From Limnomonas spitsbergensis (taxonomy: Eukaryota > Chlorophyta > Chlorophyceae > Chlamydomonadales): a stretch of 64,000 nt of DNA. The stretch lies in assembly GCA_037349105.1 (NCBI GenBank), contig JAYJMM010000112.1, positions 2,046,001 through 2,110,000 of the forward strand. Reading direction: 5' to 3'. Positions 11,520-23,851 of this stretch are shown one piece after another (position 1 is the stretch's first letter; each line of letters begins with the position of its first letter). The notes under the pieces were generated by a model. That model saw only the letters and a list, made by a program, of their open reading frames with translations. It was not told where the DNA came from and did no database searches. The translations under genes and the position numbers were made by a program.

Positions 11520-14290
11520 GAGGGGGAGAGAGAGGGGGATATCCAGGGAGAGAGGGGGATATCCAGGGAGAGAGGGGGGTATCCAGGGAGAGAGGGGGAT
11601 ATCCAGGGAGAGAGGGGGGTATCCAGGGAGAGAGGGGGATATCCAGGGAGAGAGAGGGATATCCAGGGAGAGAGGGGGATATCCAGGGAGAGAGGGGGAT
11701 AACCAGGGAGAGAGGGGGATATCCAGGGAGAGAGGGGGGTATCCAGGGAGAGAGGGGGATATCCAGGGAGAGAGGGGGATATCCAGGGAGAGAGGGGGAT
11801 ATCCAGGGAGAGAGGGGGATATCCAGGGAGAGAGGGGGATATCCAGGGAGAGAGGGGGATATCCAGGGAGAGAGGGGGGTATCCAGGTAGAGAGGGGGAT
11901 ATCCAGGGAGAGAGGGGGATATCCAGGGAGAGAGGGGGATAACCAGGGAGAGAGGGGGATATCCAGGGAGAGAGGGGGGTATCCAGGGAGAGAGGGGGAT
12001 ATCGAGGGAGAGAGGGGGATATCCAGGGAGAGAGGGGGATATCCAGGGAGAGAGGGGGGTATCCAGGGAGAGAGGGGGGTATCCAGGGAGAGAGGGGGAT
12101 ATCGAGGGAGAGAGGGGGGTATCCAGGGAGAGAGGGGGATATCCAGGGAGAGAGGGGGATATCCAGGGAGAGAGGGGGGTATCCAGGGAGAGAGGGGGAT
12201 ATGGGGGAGAGGGGGAAATCCAGGGAGAGAGGGGGATATCCAGGGAGAGAGGGGGATATCCAGGGAGAGAGGGGGGTATCCAGGGAGAGAGGGGGATATG
12301 GGGGAGAGGGGGATATCCAGGGAGAGAGGGGGGTATCCAGGGAGAGAGGGGGATATCCAGGGAGAGAGGGGGATATCCAGGGAGAGAGGGGGATATCCAG
12401 GGAGAGAGGGGGATATGGGGGAGAGGGGGAAATCCAGGGAGAGAGGGGGATATCCAGGGAGAGAGGGGGATATCCAGGGAGAGAGGGGGATATCCAGGTA
12501 GAGAGGGGGACATCCAGGGAGAGAGGGGGATATCCAGGGAGAGAGGGGGATATGGGGGAGAGGGGGATATCCAGGGAGAGAGGGGGATATCCAGGTAGAG
12601 AGGGGGATATCCAGGGAGAGAGGGGGGCATCCAGGTAGAGAGGGGGATATCCAGGGAGAGAGGGGGATATCCAGGTAGAGAGGGGGATATCCAGGTAGAG
12701 AGGGGGATATCCAGGTAGAGAGGGGGATATCCAGGGAGAGAGGGGGATATCCAGGGAGAGAGTGGGATATCCAGGGAGAGAGGGGGGTATCCAGGGAGAG
12801 AGGGGGATATCCAGGGAGAGAGGGGGATATCCAGGGAGAGAGGGGGATATCCAGGGAGAGAGGGGGATATCCAGTAAGAGAGGGGGATATCCAGGGAGAG
12901 AGGGGGATATCCAGGGAGAGAGGGGGATATCCAGGGAGAGAGGGGGGTATCCAGGGAGAGAGGGGGGTATCCAGGGAGAGAGGGGGATATCCAGGGAGAG
13001 AGGGGGATATCCAGGGAGAGAGGGGGGTATCCAGGGAGAGAGGGGGATATCCAGGGAGAGAGGGGGGTATCCAGGGAGAGAGGGGGGTATCCAGGGAGAG
13101 AGGGGGATATCCAGGGAGAGAGGGGGATATCCAGGGAGAGAGGGGGATATCCAGTAAGAGAGGGGGATATCCAGGGAGAGAGGGGGATATCCAGGGAGAG
13201 AGGGGGGTATCCAGGGAGAGAGGGGGATATGGGGGAGAGGGGGAAATCCAGGGAGAGAGGGGGATATCCAGGGAGAGAGGGGGATATCCAGGGAGAGAGG
13301 GGGGTATCCAGGGAGAGAGGGGGATATGGGGGAGAGGGGGATATCCAGGGAGAGAGGGGGGTATCCAGGGAGAGAGGGGGATATCCAGGGAGAGAGGGGG
13401 ATATCCAGGGAGAGAGGGGGATATCCAGGGCGAGAGGGGGATATGGGGGAGAGGGGGAAATCCAGGGAGAGAGGGGGATATCCAGGGAGAGAGGGGGATA
13501 TCCAGGGAGAGAGGGGGATATCCAGGTAGAGAGGGGGACATCCAGGGAGAGAGGGGGATATCCAGGGAGAGAGGGGGATATGGGGGAGAGGGGGATATCC
13601 AGGGAGAGAGGGGGATATCCAGGTAGAGAGGGGGATATCCAGGGAGAGAGGGGGGCATCCAGGTAGAGAGGGGGATATCCAGGGAGAGAGGGGGATATCC
13701 AGGTAGAGAGGGGGATATCCAGGTAGAGAGGGGGATATCCAGGTAGAGAGGGGGATATCCAGGGAGAGAGGGGGATATCCAGGGAGAGAGTGGGATATCC
13801 AGGGAGAGAGGGGGGTATCCAGGGAGAGAGGGGGATATCCAGGGAGAGAGGGGGATATCCAGGGAGAGAGGGGGATATCCAGGGAGAGAGGGGGATATCC
13901 AGTAAGAGAGGGGGATATCCAGGGAGAGAGGGGGATATCCAGGGAGAGAGGGGGATATCCAGGGAGAGAGGGGGGTATCCAGGGAGAGAGGGGGGTATCC
14001 AGGTAGAGAGGGGGATATCCAGGGAGAGAGGGGGATATCCAGGGAGAGAGGGGGATATCCAGGGAGAGAGGGGGATATCCAGGGAGAGAGGGGGGTATCC
14101 AGGGAGAGAGGGGGGTATCCAGGGAGAGAGGGGGATATCCAGGGAGAGAGGGGGATATCCAGGGAGAGAGGGGGATATCCAGTAAGAGAGGGGGATATCC
14201 AGGGAGAGAGGGGGATATCCAGGGAGAGAGGGGGATATCCAGGGAGAGAGGGGGGTATCCAGGGAGAGAGGGGGGTATGGGGGAGAGGGG
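11520..14290. repeat. 20-bp satellite ATATCCAGGGAGAGAGGGGG with a ~1,028-bp higher-order repeat
   Basis: About 138 tandem copies of a 20-base unit. Occasional short variants (ATATGGGGGAGAGGGGG) mark a higher-order period: landmarks at 12201, 12630 and 12762 recur almost exactly at 13229, 13658 and 13790. The purine-rich plus strand favours triplex or G-rich structures. The array lies between the SAC1 pseudogene arm and the 3' end of the GT92 gene. Open frames across it on both strands are artefacts. Confidence 0.95.
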
Positions 14291-15336
14291 GAGAGGCCTT
14301 GGTCTTCTCTACCTTCCCGGTCTCACCTTTTGTTCCTGTCCACCCTCTTCCTTTCAGTGTCTTCTTTTCTCTCTTCTGAACAGTTGGGCGCCCACGCGGC
14401 CGAGCTTTGAGCGGGCCCAGAGGTGTAACGTTATTGACCATTGACAGCTCGAGGCCGAAGCCTCGTCCACACCGTTGCCATAAACCCCATCCTGGTGTTT
14501 GGGGGCTCTGTCTCTTCCATACCTCTTTCCATCCTCGGTGATGTGCAAGTTTTCTCTTTCAGAGCTGAGGAACCCGCCTCCTGGGCAGGTGGAAACCCTA
14601 AATACCCCCCTCCCCCCCACCACCAATCTTCCCACAATCGGCACTAAGCCTGTCAACGGCCTATCCACTCTAACGTCTCAGAAATTAGAAGTGTGAAGAT
14701 CAAGCGATAACTGGCATGACACCCTGAGCGCACAGAACATGGTTTGTTTCCATATCACAGTTTATGTCACTCAAACCCTTTTGTATACATTCTCAATTTT
14801 CCTAGGCGGTGTTCAACCGAACTCTTTTGCACCCACGTCATGTTTTATGACTGAGGCTTATCTTCCGCACGTTGGAGTTAATTCCCACGCTACTCCTAGC
14901 TAGGTGGTTATGAGTTGGTTGCTAGTCTAGGGGGGCACTGCTTTTCTCTCGCTAACTTACCGTACTTTATTTCATGTACCGGTTTATGGGCTCATGCCCC
15001 ATGCATCGAATGTGATGCTCTATTGGACTGTAAAAACGTTACACAACTTCATTCCCATCTCCCCAACCTAACATTTGAGCGCCCACGCTGTCGAGCCTTT
15101 TTGAGCATGGCCCAGGGGTGTTAAGTCAGTAACACCAGGGGGCGACACATCTCATTTCCTCTATGTTTTACAGAAAAGAGAACTTGGCCTGCACGTTGTT
15201 TTCACCTCCGCACCCTACTTCATGCCAAGTTCCAAGCTTTGAATCACAACTAAAATCCAGATCCATGACCTGGAGGTGTGTCCAAAACACAGCACACGGA
15301 CAGCCTTGATTATAATCCACCACCGGGAATGTACCA
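14291..15336. other. Region downstream of the GT92 gene with dispersed modules
   Basis: Two same-orientation copies of the 58-bp dispersed module, at 14387-14441 and 15073-15125 (GGCGCCCACGCGGCCGAGC...CCCAGAGGTGTAACG and a diverged version). No convincing gene. The GT92 stop codon is at 15337-15339, so part of this stretch would be its 3' UTR. Confidence 0.5.
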
Positions 15337-18300
15337 TCAAACACTCGTACTGCTACATAGCCGCTCGTACTGTTGTGTTGCCTCGGTACATGTCTGGTTG
15401 CATGCCTCGTCTAGCCGCTGCAGGTACCCACGTGGGCGTGTTACACCGGCTCCACCGCCCCGCTTCATCTTCTCGTCAAAATCCTGAGTGTGGGAGAAGT
15501 CTAGGCTTTAGCCCGCCCCGCGTCATCTTATCCTCAAGCTGAGCACGGGAGATGAAGAATGGGGGAGGTGAAGCCACACGCAACCTTGGATATATAACCC
15601 CACCGAGGCTGTGGCTGAGAACTTCACCCTATTGCCCCTCATTTTGCCCAATCTAGCTGGCTGGAGACAACCAGCCGTGCATTTGTTGCCCCTTCTGCCC
15701 GGCTGGGAAACCTCACCTGCTTCGACTTTGTAGCATAGTGGAAAACCGTTGCCAGCCTGTGCGTGCTATTTTTGTGCCTCCCAGGCGCAATCGGCTTCTC
15801 GTTCTCGTCGACTAGGGAGCTGCAGGAAGCAGTTTTTCCACAGACATGAAACCTCATCCATACATCAAATTCACGAGGAGGCGTCGTTGCCGGCACACAA
15901 AGAGAAACAAGTTTGCGTCAAGATAATAAGTATAATATCTTGCAAGGATTTGTAAGATATTAAACACTACCTCACTACATCCAGACATACAATTCATGTG
16001 AGGATACAAATCTCAAAGAGACATTAAATTCACGTGACGGTACACAAGGGGGGGAGGGTGATGCATTCTGGCTGACTACTTAAGAGAGGATACAACCCGC
16101 ACAGTTAAGATTTGGACCAGTGCTGTGCCAATTACGGACCTCTCAGTGGCTAAATTCTGTAGTTGGGCTTCAGTCACCGTGATTTCAAGGCAAATCCAGC
16201 TATTTGTACCACTAAGGGCCCATCATAACTTATATTACGATTCCTGAATTATGGCGCAATGGCATAACACTGGTTTCGACCGTCCAAGGAGAGCCAAACA
16301 AATAACTAAGTCGAGCCTGGAGGACAATGATTGGGGAGGCTCTCTGGAGAAGGAGCGAGACAAAAGCCAGGGAGAGACATCAGTGCTGCTCATCTGCACC
16401 ATATCTGACTCCCACATTCCCCCCTCGCACCTGCACCCCGCCCACACCCGTCCCTCGCACCTGAACCCCGCCCACACCCGTCCCTCGCACCTGCACCCCG
16501 CCCACACCCGTCCCTCGCACCTGAACCCCGCCCACACCCGTCCCTCGCACCTGCACCCCGCCCACACCCGTCCCTCGCACCTGAACCCCGCCCACACCCG
16601 TCCCCGCGCACCCGTCCCTTGTACCTGCACCCCGCACCCCACACCCGTCCCTCGCACCTGAACCCCGCCCACACCCGTCCCCGCGCACCCGTCCCTTGTA
16701 CCTGCACCCCGCACCCCACACCCGTCCCTCGCACCTGCACCCCGCACCCCACACCCGTCCCTCGCACCTGAACCCCGCATCCCACACCCATCCCTCGCAC
16801 CTGAACCCCGCCCACACCCGTCCCCGCGCACCCGTCCCTTGTACCTGCACCCCGCACCCCACACCCGTCCCTCGCACCTGCACCCCGCACCCCACACCCG
16901 TCCCTCGCACCTGAACCCCGCATCCCACACCCATCCCTTGCACCTGCACCCCGCCCACACCCGTCCCCGCGCACCCGTCCCTTGTACCTGCACCCCGCAC
17001 CCCACACCCGTCCCTCGCACCTGCACCCCGCACCCCACACCCGTCCCTCGCACCTGCACCCCGCATCCCACACCCATCCCTTGCACCTGCACCCCGCCCA
17101 CACCCGTCCCCGCGCACCCGTCCCTTGCACCTGCACCCCGCACCCCACACCCGTCCCTCGCACCTGCACCCCGCACCCCACACCCGTCCCTCGCACCTGC
17201 ACCCCGCACCCCACACCCATCCCTTACATACACCCCGCCCACACCCGTCCCCGCGCACACCTGTTTCCTGCTCACATCTAAATGATCATGCAAATAGACA
17301 CGGGGACAAGGTCCTCGAGTCCCTTTAATCAATGATCTAGGTACCTCTACCCCGCTCATACCTGTTTGGTCCCGTGGCCCCAAACATGGCCCGGTGCGGA
17401 GAGTACATGGTGGGTTTAAAGCCTGTGTTGACAAACGACTTGAACTGGGTGTTCTGTCGGCTGTCCTGAGGCAGACACCTGAGGGGGGACCAGGACGCAG
17501 GTTGCACATTTAACAAACGGCTTGAATTCGGTGTTCTTCCGGATGTCACGAGGCTGAACTAAACCTGAGGGAGGACCAGGATGCAGGTTGCAGATTGTGC
17601 TTGGCTATGCAGCAAGACCTGTCCAAGCCAATCGATCGCTGTGAGCATGCTCAAGCTGGACATATGGGTTAGTGCAGAGGGTGGAAAGCAATGTATTAAT
17701 GTGGTATGCCCGCTACCTGCCAGTACGTCATAGTTTGCAGGATTTTAGGGGAATGTGTCATATTGAGATTTAAAGCATTTGCATTACAGAATGAGATTTG
17801 CATGGGCACATGCAGTGAGGTAAGCAGCACCTCCTGGAGGCATTAAAATATTCAATGCATCCTGGAGGCATTAAAATATTATATGCACGCAACCTGGAGC
17901 CATTTTTATATTCAATGCAACCTGTAGCCATTACAATATTCAATGCACGCAACCTGGGCCTGACACATTGACTCACACCGCTGTTCAATTAGCGGTGCTT
18001 CAGCTACAATTCAGCTACATCACAGCCAACGGCCAAGGCAGCGAGGTGCATACTGACCCGCCGCTTGGTCCACGGGCCGTAGGCCATTAGCGGCATTGTC
18101 CCTATTGACCCAGTGGTGGCCGCCCAGCGGCATGCCAAAGGTGGCCAGGTCCCTACGAAAACCAGCCGTAACATACACAAGTGAACAGGTCCACACCACG
18201 GCAGCCTGCCCAGTGCTACGTCTGAACGCGTGCGTGTCCTCCTTCCATCCTCGCCTCAGGGCGTATTATTTATACCATCCATATGCCGGAACGCACCTGA

Positions 18301-21300
18301 TGTCTGAACACACATGGTCAAGAACACAGCACGTGCTGACCGGCGTTTATTTAATTATTCTAGTACGTGCCAGAGCACTTTCAGAGGGCCACCAAGCAGC
18401 CATTCCTGGGCCAGTTGGGACCAAACCTTGACCGGCCTACGAACGGTGGCCAGTGCAACAGGGCTTGCTGCATCAGACCCCCACGGCCGTAGGCCGTGAT
18501 GCAGCTGAGTTGTAGCTGAAGCGCGCTAAAATCATCAGTGGTGTTGACTAGGGAGCGATGAGCATGACATGCCTACTTTTTTCAACCGCCCCACATGCTC
18601 GGTCCTGTCTCCGTAGCCAGTCGCTTGAGGTTAAAATTTGTCGCCTGTCTCCTTTACTAGGCATATTCCTTAGAAGTCCGTCACTCTTCCTCAGCTGGCG
18701 CCCCTCCGGACCCTGAAACCCTCTAAAGCGCTAGATTTTAAAGCTGTCCCCTTCCCGAACTCACCATCAGAGGGACAGGAAATTATAACCTCATATATAT
18801 AAACTTACATTGCTCCACCACCTTGGAGGTTCGATTCTCCACACTCACTCACTTCACGGTTTAGCCATGCCTTGAAGTAGGTTTGGGTTTAGGGTTTGGG
18901 GTTAAGGGTTTAGGATTTAGAGTTTAGGGTTTAAATTTTGTATCACCTGGGTCAAACCCTCAAAACCCATTACCACTCACTTGAAGCAGGTGTAACGATC
19001 CTAAGAGGACGTCAACTACATCTGGATCCTTTGATCTGACTGGCAAGAATGCTACCGTAGGCCTGGGTCGCTTCACTCGAATGGGCTCAACCCTGTCACC
19101 CATCACCCCCTTTCCACCCTTGGCTGCTGGTTTAGTTATTGGTTGTCCTGTCTGTTGCCCCCTCGTCTCCGATTCGGTCTTCTGTGTTTGTTTTAGAGTT
19201 CGTCCCTTTTCCTCTGACTGTTTACTGCTTTGGTTTGCCCCTGTGTCTCCGTGTTTTTGGTCCTGGTCTGAATCTTGACTTCTTGTTGCTTGTTTCCCCC
19301 AGTTTGGTCTGCCTGGCCCTTTTGCAAAAGGCTTTGTGTGGTTGCGTCACCTTTGTAACAACAACCCATTCCCACTCACTTGAGGTAGGCCTTGGACACT
19401 TGAATGACCTGGGTTCAACCCTGTCACCCATTCCCACTCACTTGAGGTAGGCCTGGGTCACCCTCTCCTCCGGCTGCTTCACATGCCCCCCTGAGCCGAG
19501 CAGCGTCCAGTACAAGCTGACGCCGGCATAATTTTCATACCTGGAAGCGGAAGTGTGGACGGGAATGGGAGCGGGAATGCGGGCAGCAGTGGAGAAATGA
19601 GCAGGGGAGGGCAGAAATGACTGCCATCAGACTGTGTTATGTTAAGGAATGGGAGCAGGAAAGGAAGCAGGAATTAGAGTGGGATAAGGTTGAGACAGCC
19701 AGTGGGCAAAGACAGCAGACAAGGCGGGGCAAGGAGGGGCAGGGCAGGGTGGGGCAGGGCAGGGTGGGGCAGGGTAGGGAGGGGCAAGGCAGGGAGGGGC
19801 AGGGCAGGGAGGGACAGGGCAGGGTGGGGCAGGGTAGGGAGGGGCAGGGCAGGGAGGGGCAGGGCAGGGAGGGGCAGAACAGGGAGGGGCTGGGCAGGGT
19901 GGGGCAGGGTAGGGAGGGGCAGGGCAGGGTGGGGCAAGGCAGGGAAGGGCAGGGCAGGGAGGGGCCGGGCAGGGAGGGGCAGGGCAGGGAGGGGCCGGGC
20001 AGGGTGGGGCAGGGCAGGGTGGGGCAGGGTAGGGAGGGGCAGGGCAGGGTGGGGCAAGGCAGGGAAGGGCTGGGCAGGGAGGGGCCGGGCAGGAAGGGGC
20101 AGGGCAGGGAGGGGCAGGGCAGGGAGGGGCAGGGCAGGGTGGGGCAGGGCAGGGTGGGGCAGGGTAGGGAAGGGCAGGGTAGGGTGGGGCAGGGCAGGGA
20201 GGGGCAGGGCAGGGCAGGGAGGGGCAGGGCAGGGCAGGGAGGGGCAGGGCAGAGAGGGGCAGAACAGGGAGGGGCAGGGCAGGGAGGGGCAGGGCAGGGT
20301 GGGGAGGAGCAGGGAGGAGCAGGGCAGGGTGGGGCAGGGCAGGGAGGGGCAGGGCAGGGTGGGGCAGGGCAGTGAGGGGCAGGGCAGGGAGGGGCAGGGC
20401 AGGGAGGGGCAGGGCAGGGTGGGGCAGGGCAGTGAGGGGCAGGGCAGGGTGGGGCAGGGCAAGGAGGGGCAGGACAGGGTGGGGCAGGGCAGGGAGGGGC
20501 AGGGAGGGGCAGGGCAGGGAGGGGCAGGGAGGGGTGGGGCAGGGTAGGGAGGGGCAGGGCAGGGTGGGGCAGGGCAGTGGGGGGCGGGGCGGGATGGGGC
20601 CGGGCAGGGAGGGGCAGGGCAGGGTGGGGCAGGGCAGGGTGGGGCAGGGCAGGGAGGGGCAGGGCAGGGTGGGGCAGGGTAGGGAGGGGCAGGGCAGGGC
20701 AGGGAGGGGCAGGGCAGGGCAGGGAGGGGCAGGGCAGAGAGGGGCAGAACAGGGAGGGGCAGGGCAGGGAGGGGCAGGGCAGGGTGGGGCAGGGTAGGGA
20801 GGAGCAGGGCAGGGTGGGGCAGGGCAGTGAGGGGCAGGGCAGGGAGGGGCAGGGCAGGGAGGGGCAGGGCAGAGTGGGGCAGGGCAGTGAGGGGCAGGGC
20901 AGGGTGGGGCAGGGCAAGGAGGGGCAGGACAGGGTGGGGCAGGGCAGGGAGGGGCAGGGAGGGGCAGGGCAGGGAGGGGCAGGGAGGGGTGGGGCAGGGT
21001 AGGGAGGGGCAGGGCAGGGTGGGGCAGGGCAGTGGGGGGCGGGGCGGGATGGGGCCGGGCAGGGAGGGGCCGGGCAGGGTGGGGCAGGGCAGGGTGGGGC
21101 AGGGCAGGGAGGGGCAGGGCAGGGTGGGGCAGGGTAGGGAGGGGCAGGGCAGGGCAGGGAGGGGCAGGGCAGGGCAGGGAGGGGCAGGGCAGAGAGGGGC
21201 AGAACAGGGAGGGGCAGGGCAGGGAGGGGCAGAGCAGGGTGGGGCAGGGTAGGGAGGAGCAGGGCAGGGTGGGGCAGGGCAGGGAGGGGCAGGGCAGGGT

Positions 21301-23696
21301 GGGGCAGGGCAGTGAGGGGCAGGGCAGGGAGGGGCAGGGCAGGGAGGGGCAGGGCAGGGTGGGGCAGGGCAGTGAGGGGCAGGGCAGGGTGGGGCAGGGC
21401 AAGGAGGGGCAGGACAGGGTGGGGCAGGGCAGGGAGGGGCAGGGAGGGGCAGGGCAGGGAGGGGCAGGGAGGGGTGGGGCAGTGTAGGGAGGGGCAGGGC
21501 AGGGTGGGGCAGGGCAGTGGGGGGCGGGGCGGGATGGGGCCGGACAGGGAGGGGCAGGGCAGGGTGGGGCAGGGCAGGGTGGGGCAGGGCAGGGAGGGGC
21601 AGGGCAGGGTGGGGCAGGGTAGGGAGGGGCAGGGCAGGGAGGGGCAAGGCAGGGAAGGGCAAGGCAGGGAAGGGCAGGGCAGGGAGGGGCCGGGCAGGGT
21701 GGGGCAGGGCAGGGAGGGGCAGGGCAGAGAGGGGCAGGGCAGGGCAGGGTGGGGCAGGGTGGGGCAGGGTAGGGAGGGGCAGGGCAGGGTGGGGCAGGGT
21801 AGGGAGGGGCAGGGCAGGGTGGGGCAGGGCAGGGTGGGGCAGGGCAGGGTGGGGCAGGGCAGGGTGGGGCAGGGCAGGGAGGTGCAGGGCAGGGTGGGGC
21901 AGGGCAGGGAGGGGCAGAACAGGGAGGGGCTGGGCAGGGAGGGGCAGGGCAGGGAGGGGCAGGGCAGGGAGGGGCAGGGGAAGGGTGGGGGGGCAGGGTG
22001 GGGCGGGGCAGGGAAGATTAGGGCAGTTAAGGGCAGGCTAGGGCAGGTTCGGGCGGGGCGGGGCGGGGCGGGCGGGGCGGGGCAGGGCAGCACACAAGGC
22101 AGGGCGTGACGGGACAGGGCGGGACAGGGCACGGTAGGACAGGAGGGGACAGGGCAGGACACGGTAGGGCAGGACCAGGCAGGGCACGGCAGGGAACGGT
22201 GGGGCAGGGCTGTACACAGGGCGGGGCAGGATCAGATAGAGCTATGCACGTAAGGCGGGTCAAGGCAGCATGAGGGGTCGAGGCAGCATGAGGGGGCAGA
22301 GGGCGCCTACCTCTTGAGCAGCTCGTCAATGCTCTTCATGGACTGGTTGTACAGCACGATGAACTCGTCAATGTCTATGAAGCCCATGAAGGTGTGATGG
22401 GATGAAAACTGCTGGATGCAGTCCTGTGTGTATTGGGTGTGACCATTGATTGGCAAATAAGAGTGGGAAGGAAAGGGGGGCAGGGATCGTGGAGGTTGGA
22501 TACTTATAAGCTATAAGCTATAAGCTACCAATCATTTATATTGATGTTGCCCTTGGGTGATTAAAACGAGCACAATTCGAGAGTAAAGAATGGAGACAGG
22601 CGTCCATGATGAAAAAATTGTATTTTAATGTTCCCCTCAATAAATCGTATTTTAATGTTTCCCTCAATAAATGGTATTTTAATGTTTCCCTCAAGAAATA
22701 GTATTTACTGCTTCCCTCGATCCCGTATTGTTACCTTCGATTCAATTTGTCTACCCTCATAATAAACGTTGTTTGGGGTTGAGGGATCCATGGATGTACT
22801 AAATATCGATTGTCGGGACATGTCCTTTCACCTATGCTGTTGTGGACGTTTTCCATTTATATTTTCCTGAAGTGTTGATGTTAAAACAAATAAGGCAGCA
22901 ATACATGTAAAAATATTGGATTCACCGTTATAAAGAGGAAGCTATCCCAACCTGATGCGCCCCGCCTGTATCTCTCCCCCCCCTCTCCCCCCCCGTGCAA
23001 ATCTTTCACAACGCTATCCCGACCTGATGCGCCCAGCCTGTATCTCTCTCCCCTCTCACCCCCCCTGTGCGGATGTCACGCAACGCTATCCTGACCTGAT
23101 ATGCCTGGCCCTGTATCGTCACGATAAATTTTGACAGGTTGTCTGCGAAGCCATCCTTGGGCCGCCATTTCGTATGTGTCCCTGAATCAGGAAGAGGTGA
23201 GCATCAGCAGCCATACTGTACTATAATTTATATCTGAAGCAAACTTTGACAAGCTGTTTGCACAGCAGTCCTTGGCCAGCCATGTTGCATGGGTCAGGAA
23301 AAGGGAGCATCACATGTCACAAGTTGAGGGTTAAGGGTATTTTGTCCTACGCCTGCCGCTCGGTGTGAGTTCCTGGCTGCGCTGTTTCTGTAACTCTCAC
23401 GCCTCCCACGGGGCGTAGCTTTCTTTCTTTCTATGCAGAGCAGACAGGTGGTGCAGCAGACCATGCAGCCGTGACAGGTCCCTCGCTGCACTGTGGCTGA
23501 AAGTTCTATCGTTTATGCACAGCACATGCATGTAACCAGCAACAGCAGCAGAAGTAGCAGGAGCAGCAGCAACAACAGCAGGAGCAACATTAGCAGCAGT
23601 AGCAGCAGCAGCAAAAGCAGTAACAACAACAACACCATGAGTAACAACATTATCAGCAGTAGCAGCAGTAGCAATAGCAACAGCAGTAACATAAGC

Positions 23697-23731
<35 letters not shown>

Positions 23732-23780
23732 CAACAGTAGCAGTAGCAGCAGTAGCAATAGCAACAGCAGTTACATAAGC

Positions 23781-23851
<71 letters not shown>

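Noticed and set aside
11487..14441. 984-residue frame of PSLPGYPPLSLDI units and opposite-strand GREGDIQGERG frames
   Set aside because: A 20-bp satellite read in rotating frames; no splice context, signal or non-repeat domain.
16235..17509. 424-residue and other RDGCGVRGAGA / HPAPHTRPSH frames
   Set aside because: Minisatellite in a GT92 intron; only the segment 17362-17460 is a real exon, in GT92.
18825..18850. GGAGGTTCGATTCTCC, resembling a tRNA T-arm
   Set aside because: No matching acceptor stem, D-arm or anticodon arm around it.
19617..22329. Frames of up to 841 residues (CPSLPCPTLP and REGQGREGQG)
   Set aside because: GC-rich satellite; both strands open; the GT92 exon models on either side show it is intronic.
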